NCBI GenBank assembly: GCA_022845955.1
Contig: AP025576.1
Coordinates: forward strand, 2,542,001-2,606,000
Reading direction: 5' to 3'
DNA length: 64,000 nt
From: Lachnospiraceae bacterium
GTDB taxonomy: Bacteria; Bacillota; Clostridia; Lachnospirales; Lachnospiraceae
This document shows positions 45,033-53,144 of the stretch, one piece after another (the first letter of the stretch is position 1; every line of letters begins with the position of its first letter). Both the position numbers and the translations under genes were made by a program. The notes under the pieces are model-generated. The model was given only the letters and a program-made list of their open reading frames with translations, made no database searches and was not told the origin of the DNA.

Positions 45033-46340
45033 TTATGAAGAAGGAACCGCTGTACCGGAGGAGGCGGGAAAGAGTATGCGCAGCTTAAAAAGGCCGTTTT
45101 CCATCTGATAATCAATGACTGCGTTATTTTTGTGTACATATGCCAGGATGCTTCGGGTACCGATGCCATGCCCCGGTTTGCCGGACATGGGGATATGATT
45201 TTCGTCAAATACAACGGCGGCTTCCAGACAGGTATTAGTAATAGCGAACAGCAGCTGGTACTCTTCCACACAGGCAACCTTAATTTCCCTCCCCGTTTTC
45301 TCCGGAACTTTCAAACATCCGTTTATGGCATTTTCAAAGGCATTTGCCATCATGATGGAAAATTCGGTATCGCTGTCCAGTTTATCACATGCGGCTGTAA
45401 AATGGATGCTTACCTGTATTCCCAAATCGTCTGCTTTAGAAGCATAATAAGACAGAGTGGCATTAATGGTTGGATTTTTGCAAAAGCTGGTTACAACGGA
45501 ATCATTACACAAATCTTCAAAATGATGCAGATACTGCCGTGCTGCGGAAATATTTCCGCTCTGGAGACAAACCGAAAGCTGGTTCATATAATGACGCAGA
45601 TCATGACGCAGAATCTTGTTCTTTTCGTCCGATTCCTGAAGCAGCCGAAGCTGGTTGCAAAAGCCGGTGAGCTGGGATTGCAGAATAGCTTCATTCTGCA
45701 GCCTGGTATCCAGCCTGCATTGGTGATAGAGCAGGAGAAAGATCGTAATGTATACTACGGGAATGATAAGCAGCAGCAAAAGAAAAGAAGGAAGCTCCAG
45801 GGGGCGTTCCGTAATTCTTGTCGGCCATCCTGACATAAGGGAAAAAAACAGATAAAACAGACCGGACGCAAAGGCAAAACCTCCCCAGCCCCTTTTCACA
45901 AACTGAAGAATGAGATGGTAAGGTTTTTTTAAATAATATACGACAAAAAATTCAAGCAGGAGAAACAGAAAAATGCGAAGAAGAAGCAGCAGCAGAAAAT
46001 TTTCTCCAAAAGCATATGATATCAGGTTGGTAACGGCCATGATCCAGAACCCCATAATATCGGCAATACAAAAAGTAAAAAAGAACCGCCCGTTCCTGTC
46101 CTTAGCCATATAAAAGAAATAGAAGAAGCTGGGAAGGGTGCAGGTGAGGATAAAATATTTTCCCATCCATATAACTCCCATTTTCAGTACAAGAAGCATA
46201 TTGAATACAATTAGCCCGCCCATACAGATCAGATTCAGACGGAAAGATTTCTTCCCGGGAAATCGGGATTCATATAGCTGGCTGAATATAAACAGAATAT
46301 TTATTAAACTCCATAGTATGGAAAGATCTCTATAATTCAT
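45033..46340 (-). CDS. GHKL-domain sensor histidine kinase, AgrC-like
   Basis: The 435-residue protein has six or seven hydrophobic helices in residues 1-200, then an H-box (LRHDLRHYMNQLSV) and a GHKL ATPase domain (MANAFENAINGCLKV; GKPGHGIGTRSI). This is the architecture of peptide-sensing AgrC/ComD kinases. No agrB or agrD is seen nearby. I chose ATG 46340, which overlaps the regulator stop by 11 bp; the frame is open from 46379. Confidence 0.88.
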   Translation of the reverse strand: MNYRDLSILWSLINILFIFSQLYESRFPGKKSFRLNLICMGGLIVFNMLLVLKMGVIWMGKYFILTCTLPSFFYFFYMAKDRNGRFFFTFCIADIMGFWIMAVTNLISYAFGENFLLLLLLRIFLFLLLEFFVVYYLKKPYHLILQFVKRGWGGFAFASGLFYLFFSLMSGWPTRITERPLELPSFLLLLLIIPVVYITIFLLLYHQCRLDTRLQNEAILQSQLTGFCNQLRLLQESDEKNKILRHDLRHYMNQLSVCLQSGNISAARQYLHHFEDLCNDSVVTSFCKNPTINATLSYYASKADDLGIQVSIHFTAACDKLDSDTEFSIMMANAFENAINGCLKVPEKTGREIKVACVEEYQLLFAITNTCLEAAVVFDENHIPMSGKPGHGIGTRSILAYVHKNNAVIDYQMENGLFKLRILFPASSGTAVPSS

Positions 46341-47088
46341 GTCGGTTACCGCCGTATCCTTTGCTGAGAATAAAATCAATGTAAAGCTTTTTTATTGCCG
46401 TGTAGTTTTTCCTTGAGATAGGGATTAAAATGGAATTTTTCATGGTAAAATCCTTATCCTGCAGGCTGATAACATAATTCATGTTAAGCAGAAAAGCCTT
46501 GTGGGGTTTAATGAAGAAAGTAAACTCCGTGAGAGGTTTTACGATCTCATCAAAATTACTTCTCATAGTAATACTGGTATAAATGCTGTTATCCTCCATA
46601 TTCACCTCAATCATATGGTTCAGATATTCGATGTACATAATCCGTTCGCATTCCAGTCTCACGATTCCTGTTTTGGTTTTTAGAAGGAAATATCCGGTAT
46701 CGTTTTCTTTCAGATGGGAAAGAGCGTCCGACAGGACAGGGAAGAGCGTTTCCCTTGTCACCGGCTTTACCAGATATTGAAAAGCAAAGACATGAAAAGC
46801 ATCCAAGGCATAATCCGGGGAAGTGGAAAGATAGATTACCAGGGCGGAAGGACTGGATTTATGGATTTCCCGTCCAAGATCGATACCGTTATATCCCGGC
46901 ATCAGGATATCCAGCAGATAGATATGATAAGCGGCTTCCGTGGACAGGGAAGCCAACAGCTGGGCAGAAGAAGAAAATTCCCTTACCTGAAAGGCTGCAT
47001 TGGTCTTTCTTTCCATGAAAGACAGGAGAAAAGCTTTGGTGGTCCGTGCGTCCTTTCTGTTATCGTCACATATTGCAATCCGAATCAT
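46330..47088 (-). CDS. LytTR-family response regulator, AgrA-like
   Basis: The 252-residue protein has a receiver domain (D8-D9, phosphoacceptor D60 in LLDILMP, K near 108) and a LytTR DNA-binding domain at about 145-250 (CERIMYIEYLNHMIEVN; FFIKPHKAFLLNMNYVISL). It pairs with the AgrC-like kinase downstream. Its stop overlaps the kinase start, and its start lies 18 bp after the SepF-like gene. Confidence 0.92.
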   Translation of the reverse strand: MIRIAICDDNRKDARTTKAFLLSFMERKTNAAFQVREFSSSAQLLASLSTEAAYHIYLLDILMPGYNGIDLGREIHKSSPSALVIYLSTSPDYALDAFHVFAFQYLVKPVTRETLFPVLSDALSHLKENDTGYFLLKTKTGIVRLECERIMYIEYLNHMIEVNMEDNSIYTSITMRSNFDEIVKPLTEFTFFIKPHKAFLLNMNYVISLQDKDFTMKNSILIPISRKNYTAIKKLYIDFILSKGYGGNRHEL

Positions 47089-47106
47089 AGTTTCCGTATA
47101 TCTCCT

Positions 47107-47454
47107 CTAGTTTTTTGATTCTGCCATGGCAGTGTCAATGTAATCGTCCACACTGACAATGTATATACCTGCAGAGATACAGGTTAGCCTTCCTTCCACG
47201 GTATAACAGATACCGCATACGAAGTCCATGAATCGCTGCCTTGTATCTGTGTCAAGATAGTTTAAGTTCAGGATTACCGTTTCACCCAGCAGCAGCTTTT
47301 CCCCTACAGATACAATTTGTGAATGCCGGGTGGGGATGATAACCATAATTTCCCGGTTCGCCATTTTTTTCATATGAAGTTCCAATTCCTTTTTAGAAAG
47401 ATATTCCTGGAAGTCCACAATTTTACAATGATTTTCCTGTACAGCCATAACCAT
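47107..47454 (-). CDS. SepF-domain protein, short form
   Basis: The 115-residue protein matches the SepF core: GETVILNLNYLDTDTRQRFMDFVCGICYTVEGRL (given in parts) corresponds to the VVVNL..RIVDFLSG..YAIGG region of the FtsZ-anchoring division protein. It lacks the N-terminal amphipathic helix and the long acidic linker of canonical SepF. Unusually, it heads an operon with an agr-type response regulator and kinase. The AAGG site fits ATG 47454; the frame is open from 47517. A regulatory or division-coupling role is open. Confidence 0.75.
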   Translation of the reverse strand: MVMAVQENHCKIVDFQEYLSKKELELHMKKMANREIMVIIPTRHSQIVSVGEKLLLGETVILNLNYLDTDTRQRFMDFVCGICYTVEGRLTCISAGIYIVSVDDYIDTAMAESKN

Positions 47455-47502
47455 TTCATCCTTCCTGCTTTCCTGTCCTGTCGTAAATGGAACGGAATAA
47501 AA

Positions 47503-47531
47503 AACATGATATGTCAAAAATACATCATGTT
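47503..47531. promoter_or_regulatory. Inverted repeat upstream of the SepF-LytTR operon
   Basis: AACATGATATGT and ACATCATGTT form an imperfect palindrome 49 bp before the SepF-like start. It could be a regulator site; no clear -35/-10 pair could be assigned. Confidence 0.35.
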
Positions 47532-47703
47532 GTATACAAAGTATAAATTGGCCTTGATTAGAATATATTGATTGTAATGTTTGTTTTTTATTATAGAAAG
47601 TTACTGATAAAAAAGCAATAATTTCACTTAACCGGACAGCTTTTACACTTTAATTGACGTGAAAATGTATAATGAGTAACAGTTCATACGGGTCTGAAAA
47701 TGG

Positions 47704-47732
47704 TTGACAAATAAGAAAAGGCCCCATATAAT
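47704..47732 (+). promoter_or_regulatory. Consensus promoter of metG
   Basis: TTGACA (47704-47709), 17-bp spacer, TATAAT (47727-47732): a perfect sigma-A consensus. Transcription would begin near 47739 and include the T-box leader. Confidence 0.92.
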
Positions 47733-47738
47733 GAATCA

Positions 47739-48042
47739 TAATTTCATAGCCTAAAATGCATGGAAGGGAAGAGTAGGTTACCGGAGCTTTTACAGAGAAT
47801 CCGCGTTGGTGAGAGCGGAGGGAGTGAGGGTAATTGAACATGGTCCCGGAGCTGCGCACCGAAAACCGGCTGGTTCAGGCTGCGACGGATTCACCCGTTA
47901 CCGTGATAGACTATCGATGAATCATTTCTCGTCCGTAGTTGATAAGGCCTGTGCCGTGAGGGACAGGTGAATTGGGGTGGTAACACGAAGCGATGCTCTC
48001 GTCCCCGAAAAATTATTTTTTCGGAGAGGAGGGATTTTTTTT
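47739..48042 (+). promoter_or_regulatory. T-box riboswitch controlling metG
   Basis: The leader has the stem I landmarks AGAGAATCCGCGTTGGTGAGAGCGGAGG (47793-47820, in parts), a specifier region with ATG at 47840-47842 after TTGAAC, and the T-box TGGGGTGGTAACACG at about 47973-47987. A terminator hairpin (CCCCGAAAAA with TTTTTCGGAGAGG) ends in a T9 tract at 48034-48042. Uncharged tRNA-Met should stabilise the antiterminator and allow transcription of metG. The specifier assignment is by position and by the downstream gene. Confidence 0.92.
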
Positions 48043-48105
48043 GCCTGTAAACAGCGGATTTTGCGATCTGCGTTATCACAACAAATAAGAAATGAGGAAT
48101 GTAAG

Positions 48106-49779
48106 ATGAGAAATATAGTAATTGGAGGAGCCTGGCCATATGCCAACGGCTCCCTGCATATCGGCCATATTGCGGCCCTGCTTCCGGGGGATGTCCTGGC
48201 CCGTTACCACAGGGCGGCGGGAGATAAGGTCTGCTTTGTTTCGGGAAGTGACTGTCATGGGACACCGGTGGCGATCCGGGCCAGACAGGAAGGCAAAACG
48301 CCGGAAGAAATCAGCGGGTTTTATCACCGGGAATTTGAAGAATGCTTCCGTAAGCTGGGATTCAGCTATGATTATTACGGCAGAACCTCCTCTGAGGTCC
48401 ATAAGGAATTTGTTAAGGAATTTCACAGGAAGCTGTATGATAGTCCCTATGTTTATGAGAAGGAAGTGCCCCAGGCCTTTTGCGTAAGCTGCGGTTCTTT
48501 TCTGGCGGATAGGTTCGTGACCGGGAGCTGCCCGGAATGCGGAGGGGAAGCGAGAGGGGATCAATGTGACTCGTGCGGCGCGGTGCTGGAGGCGGAAACT
48601 CTGATAAACCCGGTCTGTGCGATCTGCGGTTCCGCAATTTCCTTCCGGAGCAGCAGGCATCTGTTCATCGCGTTAAGCCGTCTGGAGCAGGAACTGAGAG
48701 ATTACGTGGAAAGCCATGGAAACTGGAGGAAGAATGCACTGGCTTTTTCAGGGAAGTATCTCAGCGAGGGCCTGCGGGACAGAGCACTTACCCGGGATCT
48801 GGACTGGGGAATTGAGGTTCCCCGTGAAGGCTATGAAACCAAGAAAATTTATATTTGGGCAGAAAATGTGCTGGGCTATTTATCCTCCGGCAAGGAAGCG
48901 CTGAGAGACAGGCCGGAGGAGTTCAGGAAGCTTTGGAAGACGGATAAGAAGAGCGGGCAGCAGGAATCTCCCGACTGTCCGGTAAGGCACTATTATGTGC
49001 ATGGGAAGGATAACATTCCTTTTCATACCATCATTCTCCCTTCCCTTTTGCTGGCTAACGGAGAGGGCTGGCATCTGCCGGATGAAATCCTGTCAAGTGA
49101 ATATCTGACGCTGGAAGGGAAAAAGATTTCCACAAGCCATAACTATGCCGTATGGGTTAAGGATATCACAGACCGATATGACAGTGATTCCCTGCGGTAT
49201 TATCTGCTTGCCAACGGACCGGAAAAGAAGGACGCTGATTTTTCATGGCGGGAATTCATCAACAGCCATAACGGGGAACTGCTTGGCGCATACGGGAATT
49301 TTGTGAACCGTACGCTGGTATTTATACAAAAGTACCTGGGAGGTTGTGTACCGCGGGGAATAGCGGACGGGGAACTGGAGACAGCGACAACAAAACTGTA
49401 TGGCAGGACGGCGGAGTCGATTGAAAAAGGGCTGCTCAAGGAGGCGGTGGATGAAATATTCGGCCTGGTGAGGAAGGCAAATAAATATTTTGATTCCCGG
49501 CAGCCCTGGATTACCCGTGACACCGATACCGGGGACTGCTGCAATACGCTGTTTACCTGTGTCCAGGTCATTGCCGATCTGGCGGTGCTGTTATACCCCT
49601 TCCTCCCCTTTTCTTCCGCGAAAATCTGCGGCTGGCTGCAGCTGTCACCGGACTGGAAAAAACAGCAGGTGGAGCCGGGGTACAGGCTTCCCGGAATCGG
49701 AATTTTATTTCAGCGTCTGGATAAAAAGCTTGCGGAAGAAGAAAGTGCCAGGCTGGAAAAAGCCTGTACGCATTTATGA
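48106..49779 (+). CDS. metG: Methionine--tRNA ligase
   Basis: This 557-residue class I synthetase has the HIGH motif (SLHIGHI near residue 18) and a KMSKS-like loop (GKKISTS). The connective peptide contains four CxxC pairs (CVSC, CPEC, CDSC, CAIC), giving two zinc knuckles. It ends without the C-terminal EMAP/Trbp111 domain found in many Firmicutes MetRS, so it is shorter than usual. The T-box leader controls it. It may be the only MetRS or a second paralogue. Confidence 0.93.
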   Translation: MRNIVIGGAWPYANGSLHIGHIAALLPGDVLARYHRAAGDKVCFVSGSDCHGTPVAIRARQEGKTPEEISGFYHREFEECFRKLGFSYDYYGRTSSEVHKEFVKEFHRKLYDSPYVYEKEVPQAFCVSCGSFLADRFVTGSCPECGGEARGDQCDSCGAVLEAETLINPVCAICGSAISFRSSRHLFIALSRLEQELRDYVESHGNWRKNALAFSGKYLSEGLRDRALTRDLDWGIEVPREGYETKKIYIWAENVLGYLSSGKEALRDRPEEFRKLWKTDKKSGQQESPDCPVRHYYVHGKDNIPFHTIILPSLLLANGEGWHLPDEILSSEYLTLEGKKISTSHNYAVWVKDITDRYDSDSLRYYLLANGPEKKDADFSWREFINSHNGELLGAYGNFVNRTLVFIQKYLGGCVPRGIADGELETATTKLYGRTAESIEKGLLKEAVDEIFGLVRKANKYFDSRQPWITRDTDTGDCCNTLFTCVQVIADLAVLLYPFLPFSSAKICGWLQLSPDWKKQQVEPGYRLPGIGILFQRLDKKLAEEESARLEKACTHL

Positions 49780-49865
49780 TAGCGCGGCATGAATTTTGGA
49801 AGAGGGGATAACCCCAAGCCGGTCAGAAACAGGGCTATATTGAACAGAAAAGGCAAATTAATTAT

Positions 49866-50474
49866 ATGATGAAAAAAATAGTACATGCTTTTATTATATG
49901 CCTTTTTTCCGGCATGATAATTACTGCATGTGGAAAATCAAAAGAAATAAAATATTGTGAGAGTATGAGTCTGTTTGGGGCTTCATTGCCGGAAGCTTGT
50001 GAACTGTTGGGGATAGACGTTGATTCTGAGAATTACTCAGAAAAGATGATGGGAGGACGTAACTTTAAAATATATACGCCTGAGGAGTTATATACAATTA
50101 ATGGTTATAAAACTTCGGTAGATCTATATTTTCTCCAACTGCAAGCCCCGGATGGACAGGAAATGGGTTTAGCGATAATACGTTTTTCATTTGAAGATTT
50201 AATTAGCTTGGATGAGTTCGCGGACTACCTTGAGGAACACTATACACTACAAAATAAATACGGTGGAAAATCAGAAATAGGATGGCAGGGGGAATATTAT
50301 TTTGATCTGAATAAATCCGATAAATTTGTAAAAGTTTATACGGAATTATTTGATTTTAAGCCTCTGGCACCAATATGGATTTTACAGCTAAATCAGGTGA
50401 AGGGAAACCATACGGAATTAATGCTCCTTTGTGAAGAAGCTGCAATTTACCGTTATATTGATTCGTTCAATTAG
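49866..50474 (+). CDS. Hypothetical lipoprotein
   Basis: The 202-residue protein has a signal peptide with lipobox ITAC (Cys22). The remainder shows no family I recognise; it is mixed alpha/beta and acidic, with a repeated DLYFLQLQ/YFDLNKS beta pattern. The gene is clearly more AT-rich than its neighbours and lacks a good ribosome site (AAGG 12 bp upstream), suggesting recent acquisition or low expression. ATG 49869 is an alternative start. Confidence 0.65.
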   Translation: MMKKIVHAFIICLFSGMIITACGKSKEIKYCESMSLFGASLPEACELLGIDVDSENYSEKMMGGRNFKIYTPEELYTINGYKTSVDLYFLQLQAPDGQEMGLAIIRFSFEDLISLDEFADYLEEHYTLQNKYGGKSEIGWQGEYYFDLNKSDKFVKVYTELFDFKPLAPIWILQLNQVKGNHTELMLLCEEAAIYRYIDSFN

Positions 50475-50485
50475 AAAGATAAAGA

Positions 50486-50531
50486 AAAAGCTATTGCAGA
50501 TCTGGCGGCTCAGCTCTTTGCAATAGCTTTT
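50486..50531. terminator. Bidirectional terminator between the lipoprotein gene and pyrI
   Basis: AAAAGCTATTGCA (50486-50498) pairs with TGCAATAGCTTTT (50519-50531). T tracts follow on both strands. Confidence 0.9.
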
Positions 50532-50562
50532 TTCGTTCCATCCCCGTCAGCTTCCCCCGCCC

Positions 50563-50997
50563 TTACAGGGAGCGCCTGTCGAATTTCTCTTCACAGTATT
50601 TACACCGGTAAATCTCTTTCTTTTCATCAGAGAGTACAAAGATATGAGGCAGTCCCTGTTCAATAGATGTTATGCATCTGGGATTTTTACAATGGATGAC
50701 ATTTTTAATTTCTTTAGGAAGTATTAGTTCTTTCTTTTCAACAATTTCCCCGTTCTTAATAATATTTACGGTGATATTGTGGTCGATGAATGCCAGGACA
50801 TCCAGATCCATCCTGTCCACATCACATTCCACCTTCAAAATATCTTTTTTTCCCATTTTATTGCTTCTGGCGTTTTTGATGATAGCCACCGTACAATCCA
50901 GCTTGTCCAGCTGTAAATGACGGTATATGGACAGACTGGTTCCGGCTTTTATATGATCCAGAACAAAACCTTCTTCTATTTTTCCAACATTTAACAT
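50563..50997 (-). CDS. pyrI: Aspartate carbamoyltransferase regulatory subunit
   Basis: The 144-residue protein is the allosteric subunit of ATCase. The N-terminal nucleotide-binding domain (VGKIEEGFVLDHIKAG) and the C-terminal zinc domain with C-x4-C and CxxC pairs (CKNPRC; CKYCEE) are intact. An AAAGG site precedes 50997; the frame is open from 51069. It follows pyrB after 96 bp. Confidence 0.95.
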   Translation of the reverse strand: MLNVGKIEEGFVLDHIKAGTSLSIYRHLQLDKLDCTVAIIKNARSNKMGKKDILKVECDVDRMDLDVLAFIDHNITVNIIKNGEIVEKKELILPKEIKNVIHCKNPRCITSIEQGLPHIFVLSDEKKEIYRCKYCEEKFDRRSL

Positions 50998-51093
50998 AAG
51001 ATTACCTTTCCGCCCGGTAAGCGGGCTGTTCGTGTAGTGAGCGCAAGGATGGCCTGTAAAAAGCGGCATCCGCTGCCTGGCTGCGGCATTGTG

Positions 51094-52014
51094 TCAGGAA
51101 TCAACGGTGATCCCCAGCAGTGTGAGAATCAGGGCCATACGCACGTAAACACCGTATTGGGCCTGCTTAAAGTATACGGCTCTCGGATCGTCGTCCACAT
51201 CCACGGATATTTCGTTTACTCTGGGAAGAGGATGAAGCACCAGCATATCCTTCGGAGCCAGGTTCATCTTGGCCTTATCCAGTATATAGAAATCCTTCAG
51301 GCGGACATAATCCTCTTCATTGAAGAAACGTTCCTTCTGCACCCTGGTCATATAGAGGATGTCCAGCCGGGGCATAATTTCTTCCAGCTGCATGACCTCT
51401 TCATAGGGAATGTTTTTATCCTTCAGCATTTCCGTGATATAATCCGGCACGCGAAGCTCTTCCGGGGATATAAAGATGAAACGCACATCATCATAACGGA
51501 CGAGGGCATTGATCAGGGAATGTACGGTGCGGCCGAATTTCAGGTCGCCGCAGAGCCCTATGGTGAGCTGGTTCAGACGCCCCTTCAGTGTGCGGATGGT
51601 CATCAAATCCGTCAGCGTCTGGGTGGGATGCTGGTGGCCGCCGTCGCCGGCGTTGATAACCGGAATCCCGGAAACGGAAGCGGCAACCATGGGGGCACCC
51701 TCTTTGGGATGACGCATGGCGCAGATGTCTGCATAACAGGAAATAATCCGGATGGTATCGGCCACGCTTTCTCCCTTGGTAGCGGAAGAACTGGCGGCAT
51801 CGGAAAAGCCCAGGACATTGCCCCCCAGATTCAGCATGGCGGCTTCAAAGCTGAGCCTGGTCCGGGTGCTCGGCTCATAAAAGCAGGTAGCCAGTTTTTT
51901 TCCTTCACAGGCGTGGGCATATTTAGGCATGTTGACTTCGATATCCCTGGCAGTCTCAAAGAGCCTGTCCAGTTCCTCAGCGGAAAAGTCCAGGGGATTC
52001 ATTAAATGTCTCAT
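51094..52014 (-). CDS. pyrB: Aspartate carbamoyltransferase catalytic subunit
   Basis: The 306-residue enzyme condenses carbamoyl phosphate and aspartate in pyrimidine synthesis. The carbamoyl-phosphate motif [23 protein letters not shown] and the late LHPLPRV loop are all present. A GAAAGGAG site precedes the start. With pyrI it encodes a class B-like ATCase, and its roughly 295-nt leader contains a possible attenuator. Confidence 0.97.
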   Translation of the reverse strand: MRHLMNPLDFSAEELDRLFETARDIEVNMPKYAHACEGKKLATCFYEPSTRTRLSFEAAMLNLGGNVLGFSDAASSSATKGESVADTIRIISCYADICAMRHPKEGAPMVAASVSGIPVINAGDGGHQHPTQTLTDLMTIRTLKGRLNQLTIGLCGDLKFGRTVHSLINALVRYDDVRFIFISPEELRVPDYITEMLKDKNIPYEEVMQLEEIMPRLDILYMTRVQKERFFNEEDYVRLKDFYILDKAKMNLAPKDMLVLHPLPRVNEISVDVDDDPRAVYFKQAQYGVYVRMALILTLLGITVDS

Positions 52015-52098
52015 GATAGTTGGTTCTCCTTTCTGTGAAAACGTGGAGATTCAGGGTGTTTTTAGCGGACAGCAAAAGGACCGGCGGCAGCCGTCACG

Positions 52099-52173
52099 GT
52101 CAGATACCCCGCAGCGGACTGCGGGGTATCTGACTTTAGAAAATCGAAGAGAAAATAAAATTCCCTTCGATTT
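52099..52173 (-). promoter_or_regulatory. Two hairpins in the pyrBI leader, possible attenuator
   Basis: In transcript order a 9-bp stem with a 15-nt loop comes first (52165-52173 with 52141-52149, AAATCGAAG). A perfect 16-bp stem with a 4-nt loop follows (52119-52134 with 52099-52114). The first hairpin and the gap after it are U-rich. The second has no T tract, so it may be an anti-terminator, a processing site or a pause element. Confidence 0.6.
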
Positions 52174-52178
52174 ATATT

Positions 52179-52238
52179 CTATGTACCATATGAACTTAAG
52201 AATATTCCGTTGCTGCAGTATCTGCCAAACAAGCCCAT
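52179..52238 (-). CDS. Putative pyrBI leader peptide, 19 residues
   Basis: An ATG at 52238, with GGAG correctly spaced upstream (AAATGGAGAATTTT), opens a frame encoding MGLFGRYCSNGIFLSSYGT that stops at 52179, a few bases before the first leader hairpin. The arrangement recalls the E. coli pyrBI leader peptide, where translation coupled to UTP-sensitive pausing controls attenuation. It is inferred from position and ribosome site only. Confidence 0.5.
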   Translation of the reverse strand: MGLFGRYCSNGIFLSSYGT

Positions 52239-52314
52239 AAAATTCTCCATTTTTTAGTAGCGGTTCAGACGGATCGGAACCATTCCCATTTTTACAGCAG
52301 TCATTGTTTGTGAC

Positions 52315-52343
52315 ATTATAGCACATCGAAAATAGGGTTTCAA
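52315..52343 (-). promoter_or_regulatory. Promoter of pyrBI
   Basis: On the minus strand TTGAAA (52343-52338), 17-bp spacer and TATAAT (52320-52315) with an extended TGC before the -10. Transcription would start near 52308. Confidence 0.85.
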
Positions 52344-52368
52344 TTTTTTTTTGAAAGTTACCTTAAAA

Positions 52369-52396
52369 AAATACATACTATCCATAATTTTTCCAA
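52369..52396 (+). promoter_or_regulatory. Candidate PocR-AraC site upstream of the corrinoid operon
   Basis: AAATACATAC, a 9-bp gap, TTTTTCCAA. The same two blocks with the same gap occur at 55889-55916. A TATAGT at 52416-52421 could be the -10 with a weak -35, as expected of an activated promoter. Assignment to the neighbouring regulator is inference. Confidence 0.55.
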
Positions 52397-52482
52397 TTTA
52401 GGAGAAGCAAAAGAGTATAGTATGGGGATAACCGTAAAAACCAAAGGAAACGGAAGAAACTGTTTTGGAGGAGGATAAAAAA

Positions 52483-53118
52483 ATGGTGGAAATTACAGAA
52501 ATCTCGGCAATGCTGCAAAAAGGGAAGGCTAAAATCGTTAAGGAAATGGTACAGCAGGCGTTGGACGAGGGACAGGATCCCAAAGTAATTTTAAATGACG
52601 GGCTTCTTTCCGGCATGATGATTATCGGTACTAAATTCAAAAATAATGAAGTGTTTGTGCCGGAGGTCCTGGTAGCGGCAAGAGCGATGAATGCCGGTCT
52701 GGGAATTCTGGAGCCTAAGCTTGTGGAAGTCGGAAATGAACCGGTGGGCAGAGCGGTAATCGGCACGGTGAAGGGTGATCTCCATGATATCGGAAAGAAT
52801 CTGGTAGCTATGATGTTAAAGGGTGCAGGTTTTGATGTGGTCGATGTGGGTGTTGACGTGGATGCGGATACCTTTATCAGCAAGGCGGAAGAGGTCCAGG
52901 CGGATGTTATATGTATGTCGGCCCTTCTGACAACCACGATGCCCAACATGCAGGATTGCATTGATAAGCTTAAGGAAAGAGGCCTTCGGGATAAATACAT
53001 TGTCATGATCGGCGGCGCTCCGGTTAATGACAGCTTTGCAAAACAGATCGGCGCGGATTATTATACGCCGGATGCCGCCACAGCAGCGGAGGTTGCCAGA
53101 AATGCGGTAACGCATTAA
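52483..53118 (+). CDS. Corrinoid protein of a methyltransferase system
   Basis: The 211-residue protein has the two-domain layout of MtaC/MtmC/MttC proteins: a helical cap (1-85) and a Rossmann B12-binding domain with GDLHDIGKN, whose histidine is the lower cobalt ligand. It carries methyl groups between a substrate methyltransferase and an acceptor. A GGAGGAGG site precedes 52483. The methyl donor is not identifiable from this protein. Confidence 0.93.
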   Translation: MVEITEISAMLQKGKAKIVKEMVQQALDEGQDPKVILNDGLLSGMMIIGTKFKNNEVFVPEVLVAARAMNAGLGILEPKLVEVGNEPVGRAVIGTVKGDLHDIGKNLVAMMLKGAGFDVVDVGVDVDADTFISKAEEVQADVICMSALLTTTMPNMQDCIDKLKERGLRDKYIVMIGGAPVNDSFAKQIGADYYTPDAATAAEVARNAVTH

Positions 53119-53144
53119 GCACCGGGGCAAAGGAGTAAAGTCCA

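Noticed and set aside
47654-47673. TTGACG and TATAAT upstream of metG
   Set aside because: The spacing is only 8 bp; the TTGACA-17-TATAAT pair at 47704-47732 is the better promoter.
52051-52326. 91-codon minus-strand frame in the pyrB leader
   Set aside because: Its ATG lies inside the -10 region of the predicted promoter, so it would not be on the transcript.
52344-52482. Cobalamin riboswitch sought upstream of the corrinoid protein gene
   Set aside because: No B12-box-like sequence or suitable long structured leader; only the two-block motif is present.
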